Of a stretch of 46,358 bases of DNA, positions 23,383-33,065 are shown one piece after another; position 1 is the first letter of the stretch; each line of letters starts with the position of its first letter. The position numbers and the translations under genes were made by a program. Source of the stretch: Erysipelatoclostridium sp. An173 (GTDB lineage: Bacteria; Bacillota_I; Bacilli_A; Erysipelotrichales; Coprobacillaceae); NCBI RefSeq assembly GCF_002160495.1, contig NZ_NFKR01000022.1:1-46358 (forward strand). The letters run 5' to 3'. The notes beneath the pieces were generated by a model. The model saw nothing but the letters and a program-made list of their open reading frames with translations, did not search any database and had not been told where the DNA came from.

Positions 23383-25455
23383 TTGAATAAAAAGAAAATA
23401 TTATTCAGTATTTTAACGATTATCATTTTACTTATTAGTAGTATCGGTGTTTATTCTTGCTATCAAATAACTAAAGATGGGAATGAAACTGTTGATTTTA
23501 ACCAAAACTATGTTCTTTATGACATACTAGATACTGTTTATCCAATCAGCTTTGAACTTGATAATGTTGGTAAAGAGGGTATTAATAAATATATTACTGC
23601 TAATGAAAAAACGACTAATTCATTTTATCAAAGTAATATTATTTATAATTTAGAAAGAATGGATAGTAAAAAGAATATTATCTATTATGCCACTGGTAAT
23701 AATAATATTTCATCAAACACTAATGATAATTTAGCTAATATTCAAAACGATAAAAATTTACAAGACAAATATCAATGGTATGTAATGCTTAACTTTGATG
23801 AAAACGGAATATTATCATATGATTCTATAGGTAATGATAAATCCGTAAAACAAAATTTTGAATTAATCTGGAATAATTACAAACAATCTAATTTTGATTA
23901 TCTCTATTATGATGGCAGCGACTGGATCTTAAATAACCCAAGCAATTTTACTATTTATTTAGCGGTCCCTCAAAATATTATTACTGATTCTGAAGATTCT
24001 ATTGCTTATGAAGCTTCTAATTTAGTAATCGAAAATATTATTCCAATTGCCTTATGTGCCATTGTCGTAGTTTGTATTTATATTCTAATTTATCCATATG
24101 AAACCGAAAAAGAAATTGGTATATTTAAATATCCTGCTAAAATCAAACTCGAACCACTAGCTATTTTAATTGCCGTAGCATTTGCCGGGATAATAGTTGT
24201 TATTTATAGTTTAATTGTTGATTTTAGTAATGGCTATTATTTATCAAGACTAAATTCTATTGGGTTAACTGATTATAGTGAAGCAATTATTGCCACTATG
24301 AATGTTGTTGCCTGGATGGGACTTTTATACTTAGCTATGTTTACAATCTTCTATTTAAAATCTTATTTTAAAGAAGGATTTGTTAATTCTTTAAAGAAAA
24401 ATACTATCTGTGCCTGGATTTTAAAAACTATAAAACATTTAATTGATAAAGCTGCTAATTTTGATTTTAATGATGATATCAATAAAATAATTCTTAAAAT
24501 AGTAGTAGTTAACTGTATTATTGTTTCTATTATTTGTTGTTTTTTTACTTTTGGTATTTTCTTTACTTTAATCTATTCAGCTATTCTATTTTATATATTG
24601 AAAAATAAATTTAAAGATTTCCAAAAAAATTATCAGGTTTTACTAACTGCAGTAAAAAGACTTTCAAATGGTGATTTTGATGTCGAAGTCCATCAGGATA
24701 TTGGTATTTTCAATTCTTTAGGACATGAATTTACTAATGTAAAAAACGGTTTTGAAAAAGCTGTTAATGAAGAAGTTAAATCACAGAAAATGAAAACAGA
24801 ATTAATTTCTAATGTATCTCATGATTTAAAAACACCATTAACATCAATTATTACTTATATTGATTTATTAAAAAATGAAGATCTTGATAAACAACAGCAA
24901 AGAGAATACATTAATACTTTAGATCGTAATGCTTTAAGACTTAAAAATTTAATCGATGATTTATTTGAGGTAGCTAAAGTAAATAGTGGCGATGTGAAGT
25001 TAAATATAGTTCCTGTTGATATTATTGCATTAATTCAACAAGCAAAATTTGAATTAGAAGATCAATTTAACGCAAAAAATTTAATTTTTAAAACTAATTA
25101 TCCTGATGAAAAAATCATTTTAAATCTTGATAGTTCTAAAACATATCGAATATTCCAAAACTTATTAACAAATATTAGTAAGTACGCTCTTGAAAATACT
25201 CGAGTTTACATTGATATTATAAAAGAAGATAATCAGGTAAGCATCTCATTTAAAAACATTTCTGCTGATGAAATTAAAGTTTCAGAAGCTAAATTAGTAG
25301 AGAGATTTGTTCAAGGTGATACTTCTAGAAATACTAGTGGCAGTGGATTAGGTTTATCGATTGCTAAAAGCTTCACCGAACTTCAACACGGTACTTTTAA
25401 TATAAACGTTGATGGTGATTTGTTTAAAACAACTGTAATTTTCAACCTAAAATAA
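23383..25455 (+). CDS. Membrane sensor histidine kinase, large multi-span type
   Basis: A 690-residue kinase partner of the preceding regulator. It has one N-terminal helix (about 6-27), an extracellular region of about 185 residues, then helices near 216-237, 257-280, 300-327 and 369-407. A short HAMP-like linker and the HisKA domain follow, with phosphoacceptor H480 in VSHDLKTPLTSII. The ATPase domain has the N-box NLLTNISKYA and a G2 box GSGLGLSIAK. The expected DxGxG (G1) box is replaced by FKNISADEI, a subfamily trait I associate with similar Clostridial kinases. The frame opens at GTG 23374, but TTG 23383 is better spaced from AGAGGTG. A bidirectional terminator overlaps its stop. Confidence 0.88.
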   Translation: MNKKKILFSILTIIILLISSIGVYSCYQITKDGNETVDFNQNYVLYDILDTVYPISFELDNVGKEGINKYITANEKTTNSFYQSNIIYNLERMDSKKNIIYYATGNNNISSNTNDNLANIQNDKNLQDKYQWYVMLNFDENGILSYDSIGNDKSVKQNFELIWNNYKQSNFDYLYYDGSDWILNNPSNFTIYLAVPQNIITDSEDSIAYEASNLVIENIIPIALCAIVVVCIYILIYPYETEKEIGIFKYPAKIKLEPLAILIAVAFAGIIVVIYSLIVDFSNGYYLSRLNSIGLTDYSEAIIATMNVVAWMGLLYLAMFTIFYLKSYFKEGFVNSLKKNTICAWILKTIKHLIDKAANFDFNDDINKIILKIVVVNCIIVSIICCFFTFGIFFTLIYSAILFYILKNKFKDFQKNYQVLLTAVKRLSNGDFDVEVHQDIGIFNSLGHEFTNVKNGFEKAVNEEVKSQKMKTELISNVSHDLKTPLTSIITYIDLLKNEDLDKQQQREYINTLDRNALRLKNLIDDLFEVAKVNSGDVKLNIVPVDIIALIQQAKFELEDQFNAKNLIFKTNYPDEKIILNLDSSKTYRIFQNLLTNISKYALENTRVYIDIIKEDNQVSISFKNISADEIKVSEAKLVERFVQGDTSRNTSGSGLGLSIAKSFTELQHGTFNINVDGDLFKTTVIFNLK

Positions 25456-25482
25456 GGGGATTTTCTCCCCTTATTTATTTTT
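25451..25482 (+). terminator. Bidirectional terminator between kinase and degV
   Basis: AATAAGGGGA-TTTTC-TCCCCTTATT (25451-25475) followed by TATTTTT on plus and TTTAGG on minus. It overlaps both stop codons of the convergent genes. Confidence 0.85.
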
Positions 25483-26370
25483 AAATTTTTTTAATAGACC
25501 AACACCAATTGGATATGGTCCTGTATGAACACCAATCGTTGCACCAATCTGACGTAGTGGAATATCACACTCATAATTAGGATCATAAGTTTTTAATTTT
25601 TCTATAAACTGTTCTTTAAATTCCTGTCCTTCATCTTTATCGTAGCCAAATCCTACTGCAAATCGATATTCATTTAGATTAAGATTCATTTCCTGTAAAT
25701 AATTAATTATTTGTTCCATTACTTTAGCTTTAGATTTTTTGCGGCCACGAGTAATACCATTATTAAAAATTTCACCTTCTTTTAATAAAATCAATGGTTT
25801 TATTCCTAATGCTCCAGCGGCAATACCCGATAATTTACCAACACGACCACCATGAATCAAATAATCCATACTGCCAATTGTAAAAAAGATTCGTCCCGTA
25901 CTTTTTATATCATTAATAAAAGCAACTGTTTCTTCAAAAGACGCTCCACTGTTTTTCTTAGCAACTGCTTCTTCAACTAGCATTCCTTGTAAAACAGTAT
26001 TAACAGTTGCATCAATAACTTCAATTTTTACATCTGGATAGTCTTCTAATAAAATTTCTTTAGCATTAATAGCTGAATTATATGAGCCAGAAAATTTTGT
26101 TGTAATACAAATACAAATAATATCAATCTTTTTAGCAGCTAATGGTTTAAATGCATCTAAATAATCTTGAATTGATGGCATTGAAGTTTTAGGAAATACT
26201 TTAGGATTATCAACCATAAATTGATAAAACTCTCTAATTCCTAATTCTGCTATTTCTTTTTGATAATTAACTCCATCTAAAGAAATATAAAATGGTACGA
26301 CATCTACATCCAGTTTCTTTGTTAAATCGGTACCTAAATCACAAGATCCATATGTTACAATTCTATACAT
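25471..26370 (-). CDS. DegV family fatty-acid-binding protein
   Basis: A 299-residue DegV protein. These bind a fatty acid and, as FakB, present it to FakA for phosphorylation. The opening YGSCDLGTDLTKKLDVDVVPF with ISLDG, the SMPSIQDYLDAF segment, CITTKFSGSYNSA, and the second-lobe MDYLIHGGRVGKLSG are the usual family blocks. The end IGVHTGPYPIGVGL closes the lipid pocket. ATG 26370 (MYRIV) is chosen because GAGGG lies six bases before it; ATG 26376 would overlap that site. It stands alone; no fakA gene is nearby, so the FakB role is inference from the family. Confidence 0.9.
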   Translation of the reverse strand: MYRIVTYGSCDLGTDLTKKLDVDVVPFYISLDGVNYQKEIAELGIREFYQFMVDNPKVFPKTSMPSIQDYLDAFKPLAAKKIDIICICITTKFSGSYNSAINAKEILLEDYPDVKIEVIDATVNTVLQGMLVEEAVAKKNSGASFEETVAFINDIKSTGRIFFTIGSMDYLIHGGRVGKLSGIAAGALGIKPLILLKEGEIFNNGITRGRKKSKAKVMEQIINYLQEMNLNLNEYRFAVGFGYDKDEGQEFKEQFIEKLKTYDPNYECDIPLRQIGATIGVHTGPYPIGVGLLKKFKNK

Positions 26371-26435
26371 TTTCATCCCTCATCTCTATATTAGTATAAT
26401 TATACTACTAACTTATTAAGAAATGATGAATTTTT

Positions 26436-26468
26436 ATAATAAAAAGCAATGAATGAACATTGCTTTTT
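26436..26468 (-). terminator. Intrinsic terminator of the pst-pho operon
   Basis: On minus, AAAAAGCAATG-TTCATT-CATTGCTTTTT (26468-26441) followed by ATTATA, 6 bp after the phoR stop. Confidence 0.85.
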
Positions 26469-26473
26469 AAATA

Positions 26474-28165
26474 TTATAGAATTTTATCAACCATTGGTAA
26501 AACAATTTTAAATGTAGTCCCCTCATTAAGCTTACTAGATAGATGAATATTACCATGATAGTATTGTACGATATGTTTAACAATAGCTAACCCTAGTCCA
26601 GTACCACCTGTTTCCTTATCGCGCCCTTGATCGCATCTAAAGAATCTTTCAAATACTCGACCTTGATCTATCTTAGAAATACCTCTACCAGTATCACTCA
26701 CTACAATAATAATATTTGTTTCAGATTGATGAGCTTCGATTGTTATACTTCCATTTTCAACATTATATTTAATTGCATTAGTTATTAAATTACTTAATAA
26801 CTGATACATATGCTGATGATTAGAAATATAAGTTATATCTTCTACATTTTTAGTCACTGTTAAATGACGCTTGTCGATTTCAACTTGCATTGTATCAACA
26901 ATTTCATCAACTAACGGCATTAAATGAACTGGATGTTTAATAACATCAATATCTTTATTTTCTAATCGAGAAATCATTAAAATGTCATTAATCAAATTAG
27001 ACATATTATCGACTTCGTCATGGATTTTATCTAATGCTTTCTTTTTAGCGCCCTCATCATTGATAACTCCAGCTTCCAGCAATTCACTATAACCACGTAT
27101 AGAAGTAATAGGTGTTTTTAATTCATGAGAAACATTAGAGAAAAATTCCTGTCTCATTTTCATAGAGTTATGTTGTTCTGTAACATTAACAAACAATAAT
27201 GTTACTCCATAATCTACTTTAGCTACATAGCAGTTATAAAATTCTTTTTCTTTTTCAATTTCCACTATTTGTCTTTCAGTAGATAAATGATCTAAAGCAT
27301 TTATTATTTTAAAATCAAAGATAAAATCCTTTATTGAACGATTTAATTTAATTGTATTACCATATAATTTTTGTGCCTTACGATTCACCATCAAAACATC
27401 AAAATTACTATCTAATAAAATAAATCCTTCTTTCATTTGATCAAGAATGCCGTTTATTTTAATTCGTTCTTCTTTTAATGTTTTCATAGTATCATGAATT
27501 GTTTTGGCCTGTTCTTCCAATTTATAAGCAATAATATTAAATTCATCATATTTATAATCGTCGAATTCTAATTCGCGATAATCTTTCATTTTCATTACTT
27601 GAGTTGTAATTTCTTGAAGTGGTGCTGTTAGCGTATTAGCAAAACGCTTTGATAATATTAAAGCAATTACTAACGATATTACAGCTCCTATTCCAAGTGG
27701 TTTGATTAAAACTGGTAAATAATCAAAAATCCCATCATAAGGTAACGACAAACGAACAATATAATCATCATTAAATACAGCCACATAAAGCATATTTTGA
27801 TGTGTTGTTTGTGAATAACGAGTTGCATAACCTACCCCATCGCTTAAAGCTTCTCTAACTTCTTCACGACCGCGATGATTTTCTTCAATTGATTCTTCAT
27901 CACTATCAGCTAAAACATCGCCATCTGTATCAATAATTGTTAGACGGGTATTATCATTATATGCCAGGTCATTTAAAGGAACAACTTGTTCCTTTAAATC
28001 CTGTTTATCATCTAATTGATACTCTATTAGTTTTACTGCATAAAGCATATCATGCTCAGTATTTTCAAGTAATTGATTGGATAAAATGACCATTGATACA
28101 CTACTTGATAATATTAATGTAATTAATAAAACGGTTAAAAAATAGCGAAATATTGTCTTATTCAC
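26474..28165 (-). CDS. phoR: Phosphate-responsive sensor histidine kinase PhoR
   Basis: A 563-residue membrane kinase. Order: TM1 (about 5-28), extracytoplasmic Cache-like domain (to about 150), TM2 (about 155-173), HAMP, PAS (about 240-325, with DQMKEGFILLDSNFDVLMVN), HisKA with H347 in VSHELKTPITSIRGY, and HATPase with NLITNAIKYN, DTGRGIS and GTGLGLAIVKH. All boxes look intact. The start is GTG 28165, nine bases after GAGGAGG, overlapping the phoP end by 8 bp; ATG 28174 is an alternative but lies too close to that site. As the last gene of pstSCAB-phoU-phoPR it is well placed to sense phosphate through the Pst-PhoU complex. The Pho assignment rests on that context. Confidence 0.88.
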   Translation of the reverse strand: MNKTIFRYFLTVLLITLILSSSVSMVILSNQLLENTEHDMLYAVKLIEYQLDDKQDLKEQVVPLNDLAYNDNTRLTIIDTDGDVLADSDEESIEENHRGREEVREALSDGVGYATRYSQTTHQNMLYVAVFNDDYIVRLSLPYDGIFDYLPVLIKPLGIGAVISLVIALILSKRFANTLTAPLQEITTQVMKMKDYRELEFDDYKYDEFNIIAYKLEEQAKTIHDTMKTLKEERIKINGILDQMKEGFILLDSNFDVLMVNRKAQKLYGNTIKLNRSIKDFIFDFKIINALDHLSTERQIVEIEKEKEFYNCYVAKVDYGVTLLFVNVTEQHNSMKMRQEFFSNVSHELKTPITSIRGYSELLEAGVINDEGAKKKALDKIHDEVDNMSNLINDILMISRLENKDIDVIKHPVHLMPLVDEIVDTMQVEIDKRHLTVTKNVEDITYISNHQHMYQLLSNLITNAIKYNVENGSITIEAHQSETNIIIVVSDTGRGISKIDQGRVFERFFRCDQGRDKETGGTGLGLAIVKHIVQYYHGNIHLSSKLNEGTTFKIVLPMVDKIL

Positions 28166-28841
28166 TATCAGCATCCTCCTCGTAGAAACGATATCCAACA
28201 CTACGAACCGTTCTGATATATTTATGACCATCATCCTTTAATTTACTTCTTAAAGCACGAATATGAACATCTAGTGCTCGTGATTCACCGATAAAATCAT
28301 ATCCCCAGATTTCATTTAATAATTCTTCTCTTTCTACAACACGGTGTTTATTATCCATTAAGTATACTAATAATAAATATTCTTTATTAGTTAGTTCTAA
28401 ATTTTGACCATCTAATTTAACAGTTCTTGTCTGTTTATCAACCATTAAATGTTTAGTTTTGATTACATCGCTAGTTTTATGCCGTCTTAGCAGCGAACGT
28501 ACTCGGGCTTGTAATTCAAGAATTCCAAATGGTTTGGTCATATAATCATCAGAACCACTATCTAAACCATTTACTTTATCAATTTCACGATCTTTAGCAC
28601 TAAGAATTAAAATTGGTAATTCATTATTAGTTTCTCTAATCTTAACAATTGCATCAAGTCCACTCATTTTTGGCAACATTAAATCAAAGATTGCCAAATC
28701 CGGTGCATTTTTATCAATTTCTGCTAATGCATCAATAGCATTATCAAATTGCACTACTTCATAGCCATTGCTTACAAGTGCTAAATTAATTATTTCGCGA
28801 ATATTTTCATCATCTTCAATTACAAATATACGTTCTGCCAT
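28158..28841 (-). CDS. phoP: Phosphate-response regulator PhoP (PhoB-like)
   Basis: A 227-residue OmpR/PhoB-type regulator. The receiver domain has acidic residues at about 9-11, phosphoacceptor D in FDLMLPKMSG near residue 54, and K in LSAKDREID. A winged-helix domain follows, with VVEREELLNEIWGYDF and ALDVHIRALRSKLKDDG. ATG follows TAGGAGG. It lies between phoU (10 bp gap) and phoR (8 bp overlap). The three 11-bp-spaced TGTWWW repeats in front of pstS are the expected binding sites, making the operon self-activating under phosphate limitation. Confidence 0.9.
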   Translation of the reverse strand: MAERIFVIEDDENIREIINLALVSNGYEVVQFDNAIDALAEIDKNAPDLAIFDLMLPKMSGLDAIVKIRETNNELPILILSAKDREIDKVNGLDSGSDDYMTKPFGILELQARVRSLLRRHKTSDVIKTKHLMVDKQTRTVKLDGQNLELTNKEYLLLVYLMDNKHRVVEREELLNEIWGYDFIGESRALDVHIRALRSKLKDDGHKYIRTVRSVGYRFYEEDADSE

Positions 28842-28851
28842 TTTATACCTC

Positions 28852-29511
28852 CTAAATCAAACGATAATTGTCTACTGACCCTGTTTGATTAAATTCAACC
28901 CATTCACAAATATTAACAGCATGATCACCAATTCTTTCGAAATATTTAGCAATCATTAAGAAATTAATTACTAAATCAATATTTTCTGCTGTTTCATTAA
29001 CTATTTGAGTTAATTCTACCTTAACCTCTTTAAATAGTCCATTCATTTTTTCTTCCATATTCTTGATTTCTTTAGCTTTTTCTAAGCTAGATTGATGGAA
29101 AGCTTCAACTGAACCTTTTACCATCTCCTTAGCTAAAGCAGCCATATTAGGTATATGTTCTACCATTTTGTATGGACATGTTACATCAGTATCTAACAAG
29201 ATTTCGGCAATATCAGCACCTTGATCGCCAATTCTTTCTAAGTCAGTTACTACTTTTAATGCTGTTGAAACATTTCTTAAATCACTAGCAACTGGCTGTT
29301 GTTTTAAAATCAGTGATAGACAACGTGCTTCAATTGTTCTTTCCATATCATTAATAACTTTGTCGCCTGAAATAATATCACGACATAGTTCACGATCACC
29401 GCTTTTAAAAGCAACAATACAATTTTCAATTGCTAAAACAACTAAATGACACATTTTATCTAAATCAACGTGTAATTTATTTAAATCATTTTCAAAATTA
29501 CTTCTTAACAT
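28852..29511 (-). CDS. phoU: Phosphate transport regulator PhoU
   Basis: A 219-residue all-helical protein with two PhoU three-helix repeats. Each carries a metal-binding ExxxD-type motif, visible as TDLERIGDQGADIAE in repeat one and AKYFERIGDHAVNICEW in repeat two. PhoU links the Pst transporter to the PhoR kinase and keeps signalling off when phosphate is plentiful. Length matches the family. ATG follows ATAGGAG. It is 9 bp behind pstB and 10 bp ahead of phoP. Confidence 0.96.
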   Translation of the reverse strand: MLRSNFENDLNKLHVDLDKMCHLVVLAIENCIVAFKSGDRELCRDIISGDKVINDMERTIEARCLSLILKQQPVASDLRNVSTALKVVTDLERIGDQGADIAEILLDTDVTCPYKMVEHIPNMAALAKEMVKGSVEAFHQSSLEKAKEIKNMEEKMNGLFKEVKVELTQIVNETAENIDLVINFLMIAKYFERIGDHAVNICEWVEFNQTGSVDNYRLI

Positions 29512-29520
29512 GTTAATCTC

Positions 29521-30276
29521 CTATCCAAATCTTCCGGTAATATAATCTTCAGTTCGCTTATCTTTTGGCATACCAAAGACATCTTTTGTCTTACCATATT
29601 CTACCATTTCTCCAACCAAGAAGAAAGCAGTATAATCAGCAATACGACTAGCTTGTTGCATATTGTGAGTTACAATTGCAATAGTATATTTATCTTTTAA
29701 TTCTAATAATAATTCTTCAATTTTCAAAGTTGAAATTGGGTCCAAAGCACTAGTAGGTTCATCTAATAAGATTACTTCTGGTTCAACAGCTAATGCTCTA
29801 GCAATACATAAACGTTGTTGTTGCCCACCGGATAAACCTAAAGCACTTGTATGCAAACGATCTTTAACTTCATCATATAAAGCTGCAGCTTCCAATGAAT
29901 CTTTAACGATTTTATCTAATGTCTTTTTATTTTTAATACCATGAATTCTTGGTCCATAAGCAATGTTATCATAAATACTCATTGGAAATGGATTTGGTTG
30001 TTGAAATACCATACCAACTTTTTTTCTTAATACAGTAGTATCAACACGACTATCATAGATATCTTCACCATCTAAAGTAACATTTCCTATAATTTTTACA
30101 TCTTTAACATAGTCATTCATACGATTTAAAGTCTTTAAAAATGTAGACTTTCCACAACCTGAAGGACCGATAAAAGCAGTAATTTTATTTGTTTTAATAT
30201 CTAGATTAACATTTTTTAACGCATGTTTTTCACCATAGTATAAATCTAGATTTCTTGCTTCGATTTTATTTTCCAT
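29521..30276 (-). CDS. pstB: Phosphate ABC transporter ATP-binding protein PstB
   Basis: A 251-residue ATPase driving the Pst phosphate importer. It shows Walker [10 protein letters not shown] (about 37-45), the PstB-typical [15 protein letters not shown] and [16 protein letters not shown]-loop, the signature LSGGQQQR, Walker [14 protein letters not shown] and the switch histidine in VTHNMQQ. These are diagnostic for PstB rather than other ABC ATPases. Its ATG starts one base after the pstA stop. Confidence 0.98.
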   Translation of the reverse strand: MENKIEARNLDLYYGEKHALKNVNLDIKTNKITAFIGPSGCGKSTFLKTLNRMNDYVKDVKIIGNVTLDGEDIYDSRVDTTVLRKKVGMVFQQPNPFPMSIYDNIAYGPRIHGIKNKKTLDKIVKDSLEAAALYDEVKDRLHTSALGLSGGQQQRLCIARALAVEPEVILLDEPTSALDPISTLKIEELLLELKDKYTIAIVTHNMQQASRIADYTAFFLVGEMVEYGKTKDVFGMPKDKRTEDYITGRFG

Positions 30277-30277
30277 T

Positions 30278-31144
30278 CTAATCCACCTTATTTACATCAA
30301 ATTTATTTGAAATCCATTTTGCTAGGAAGTTCAATCCTAAAACAATTACAATCAATACTAACGCAATTACAAAAGCAACTTCATAACTTCCTTTAGCCAT
30401 TTCTAAGTATAGCTGAATTGTTAATGTTGCACCAGAACTAAATAAGTGTGTAATCACATTAGTTGGTAAAATACTAAGTGATCCAGCTGTATATAGAAGT
30501 GCTGCTGATTCAGCAACGATTCTACCCATACCTAGAATAATTCCAGTTAAAATACCAGGCATTGCACTAGGTAAAAGAACTGTTCTAATCATATACCATT
30601 TAGTTGCTCCGATACCTAAAGCAGCTTCACGATAACTTTTAGGAACCGCCTCTAAAGCAACTTGAGTATTTCTTGTAATGATCGGTAAAATCATTATTGC
30701 TAATGTAAAAGCACCAGATAAAATTGAAAATCCTAAACGGCATAATTCACCAAAGAATAGCATCCCAAACAAACCATAAATAATTGATGGAATACCGGCT
30801 AAAACTTCAGTAGTAAAAGAAATAACACTAACAAATTTTTTATTTTTAGCATATTCATTTAAGAAGATAGCGCCCCCAATTCCAATTGGACAAGCAACTA
30901 ATAAAGTTACAACAACTATATATAAAGTATTAATAATATTTGGTAAAATTCCTACAGTATCATTTAATATACTTGTTGTATTAACTAAATACGAAAAATC
31001 AAAAGCTGGTATACCACGATATAAGATATAGCCAATACAAACAACTAATACTAATACTGAAAGGGCACTTGCAAATTGAATCAAGAAATATAAGACTTTA
31101 TCACTAACTCGACTTTTTTTGTCGAAAATACTTACACTATTCAT
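30278..31144 (-). CDS. pstA: Phosphate ABC transporter permease PstA
   Basis: A 288-residue inner-membrane permease with about six hydrophobic segments and the BPD_transp_1 coupling motif ([20 protein letters not shown], split as [10 protein letters not shown] and [10 protein letters not shown], about 170-190). The loop [13 protein letters not shown] and [12 protein letters not shown] are typical of PstA/PstC. It pairs with PstC to form the phosphate channel. Its start overlaps the pstC end by 8 bp. Confidence 0.95.
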   Translation of the reverse strand: MNSVSIFDKKSRVSDKVLYFLIQFASALSVLVLVVCIGYILYRGIPAFDFSYLVNTTSILNDTVGILPNIINTLYIVVVTLLVACPIGIGGAIFLNEYAKNKKFVSVISFTTEVLAGIPSIIYGLFGMLFFGELCRLGFSILSGAFTLAIMILPIITRNTQVALEAVPKSYREAALGIGATKWYMIRTVLLPSAMPGILTGIILGMGRIVAESAALLYTAGSLSILPTNVITHLFSSGATLTIQLYLEMAKGSYEVAFVIALVLIVIVLGLNFLAKWISNKFDVNKVD

Positions 31145-32069
31145 TTTCGTCTCCTTTCTTGATAATAAATGTTAAGATTAAGTTAATTGCCATAATGAAA
31201 ACAAATAGAACTAAACCGATTGTAAACAATACTTGTCGATGAGTTCCAGCTGCATACCCCATTTCTGATACAATTCCAGTTGTTAAAAAACGTACTGAAT
31301 TAAATGGTAATGGCGCATTAACTGAGTTACCAGCAACTAATAAGATTGCCATCGCTTCACCAATAGCTCTTCCTACCCCAAGGACAATTGCTGAAACAAT
31401 CCCAGATTTCGCACTAGGTAAAACAACTTTAAAAATTGTTTGGATTTGGCTTGCTCCCAAAGCCAAAGAACTTTTACGATAATCATCAGGAACAGTATTT
31501 AATGCTGTTTCTGTAATATTAATTAATGTTGGCAAAATCATAATTGCCAATACAATAATTGCCGAAATTAAGTTAGCCCCACCAGTAAATTGATGAGTAG
31601 TAGATCCTTCAAAAATCCACATTTCAATTTTATACATAAAAGGACATACAATTAAAATACCTAATAGCCCATATACAACAGATGGTATCCCTGCTAGTAA
31701 TTCAATTGCAGCTTTAACTATTTTTCTTACTTTTGGGTTAGCAATTTCAGCTAAATTTATTGCTGTAAATACACCAATTGGTACCCCAATTAAAATTGCT
31801 AAAAAAACACCTACAATTGATGTCAAAATAATCATCAAAATACCATATTGCGGGTCAGCTGCTGTTGGTGCCCACACACTGCTAAAAAGAATATCAGCAA
31901 TACCAACTTCAAATAAAGCTGGAGTACCAGAAATAATCATATAACCAGTAATAGAAACTACAGCAACGATAGATACAATAGCACAGCCACGAAAAATTAT
32001 CGCGGCTGCCTTTTCTACCATAGACTTTGTTTTTCTATTACTTATAATAGATAACATGTCTTTTTTCAT
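31137..32069 (-). CDS. pstC: Phosphate ABC transporter permease PstC
   Basis: A 310-residue permease, homologous to PstA, with about six membrane helices. Characteristic stretches are GVFTAINLAEIANPKVRK, LLAGIPSVVYGLLG, the coupling loop KSSLALGASQIQTIFKVVLP and GRAIGEAMAILLVAGN. ATG follows TAGGAG, 9 bp after pstS. It overlaps pstA by 8 bp, showing a single transcription unit. Confidence 0.95.
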   Translation of the reverse strand: MKKDMLSIISNRKTKSMVEKAAAIIFRGCAIVSIVAVVSITGYMIISGTPALFEVGIADILFSSVWAPTAADPQYGILMIILTSIVGVFLAILIGVPIGVFTAINLAEIANPKVRKIVKAAIELLAGIPSVVYGLLGILIVCPFMYKIEMWIFEGSTTHQFTGGANLISAIIVLAIMILPTLINITETALNTVPDDYRKSSLALGASQIQTIFKVVLPSAKSGIVSAIVLGVGRAIGEAMAILLVAGNSVNAPLPFNSVRFLTTGIVSEMGYAAGTHRQVLFTIGLVLFVFIMAINLILTFIIKKGDENE

Positions 32070-32078
32070 AACTTACTC

Positions 32079-32927
32079 CTAATTTGGACTAACTAATCCA
32101 CAAGATTCAACGATTTTTTGTCCTGCTTCACTATTAATGAATTCAAATAAAGCTTGTACTTGTTCGCTTTGTTCACTTACTTCACCTTTAGTTGCCATTA
32201 CGAATGGTCTTTGTAATGTATATGAACCATCTTTAATTGTATCAGTAGAGATTTCAACGTCATCTAAAGTTAAAGCTTTAACAGTATCATTGTCTTGGAT
32301 TGCTTCGAATGATACGTAACCAATAGCACCTTCAGTTTCAGCTACACGTCCCATTACTGCTCCAGTTTCATTTAACTCTTGAGCGTAATTACATTGATCT
32401 TCAATACCTAAGATTTCTTCAAAAGCTCCACGAGTACCTGAACCAGCTTCACGTCCAATAACTACGATTTGTTGATCAGGTCCACCAACTTGTGACCAGT
32501 TAGTAATTTGACCAGTATAGATTTGTTTTAATTGATCAGTAGTTAAGTTACTAATTTCATTGTCTGCATGAGTAACAATAGCGATACCATCAATTGCAAC
32601 GATATTTTCAACTAAACCTTGATTTTTTTCATCATCAGTTAATGATCTAGATGAATTACCAATATCAGAAGTTCCATCAATAGCAGCTTCAATACCAGCA
32701 CTTGAACCAGTGAATTGTGGTTCTAATGTTAAATTAGGATATTGTTCTTTAATTCCTTCTGATAATGCGTTAACGAATTCTTCCATTGAAGTAGAACCGT
32801 TTAATGTGATTTTACCACTAATGTCGCCTCCGTTTGATGAATCACCTGATCCACCACCGCATCCAACTAATCCTAAGCATAATACTAATGTTAATAATGC
32901 TCCAAATACTTTTTTCATACTTTTCAT
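32079..32927 (-). CDS. pstS: Phosphate-binding lipoprotein PstS
   Basis: A 282-residue extracellular phosphate-binding protein tethered by lipid. The signal peptide ends in the lipobox LVGC (C23) followed by a Gly/Ser linker. Phosphate-contact regions are LNGSTSMEEFV, GTSDIGNSSRSLTDDE and GREAGSGTRGAFEEIL, all typical of PstS. The frame extends upstream to 32966, but ATG 32927 begins the signal peptide; its AAGGAAGGG site is about 11-12 bases away, a little long. It is the first gene of the operon, under the PhoP box. Confidence 0.96.
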   Translation of the reverse strand: MKSMKKVFGALLTLVLCLGLVGCGGGSGDSSNGGDISGKITLNGSTSMEEFVNALSEGIKEQYPNLTLEPQFTGSSAGIEAAIDGTSDIGNSSRSLTDDEKNQGLVENIVAIDGIAIVTHADNEISNLTTDQLKQIYTGQITNWSQVGGPDQQIVVIGREAGSGTRGAFEEILGIEDQCNYAQELNETGAVMGRVAETEGAIGYVSFEAIQDNDTVKALTLDDVEISTDTIKDGSYTLQRPFVMATKGEVSEQSEQVQALFEFINSEAGQKIVESCGLVSPN

Positions 32928-32991
32928 AATTCTTAAATCCCTTCCTTTATCTTTCTTAAGACACATATATAATAATCAAATTAACACTTGC

Positions 32992-33034
32992 GTTATATCA
33001 AAAATCTGTATTAATTATGTTAAGTTTATGTAAA
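32992..33034 (-). promoter_or_regulatory. PhoP box and promoter of the pst operon
   Basis: On plus, TGTATT (33007-33012), TGTTAA (33018-33023) and TGTAAA (33029-33034) repeat at exact 11-bp steps. On minus these read AATACA, TTAACA and TTTACA, the direct-repeat form of Firmicute Pho boxes (TTHAYA-like). A -10 box TATAAC (minus, 32997-32992) follows 9 bp downstream. No -35 is needed for an activated promoter. Confidence 0.75.
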
Positions 33035-33065
33035 GAAAAGAGAGAATTGCCACTAATTCTCTCTT
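33030..33065 (-). terminator. Intrinsic terminator of the WYL unit
   Basis: On minus, AAGAGAGAATT-AGTGGC-AATTCTCTCTT (33065-33038) followed by TTCTTTA. It overlaps the WYL stop codon, and its T-run is shared with the first PhoP-box repeat of the pst promoter. Confidence 0.85.

Noticed and set aside
32079-33033. Two plus-strand frames opposite pstS
   Set aside because: They are antisense to a well-supported lipoprotein gene, with no ribosome sites or motifs.
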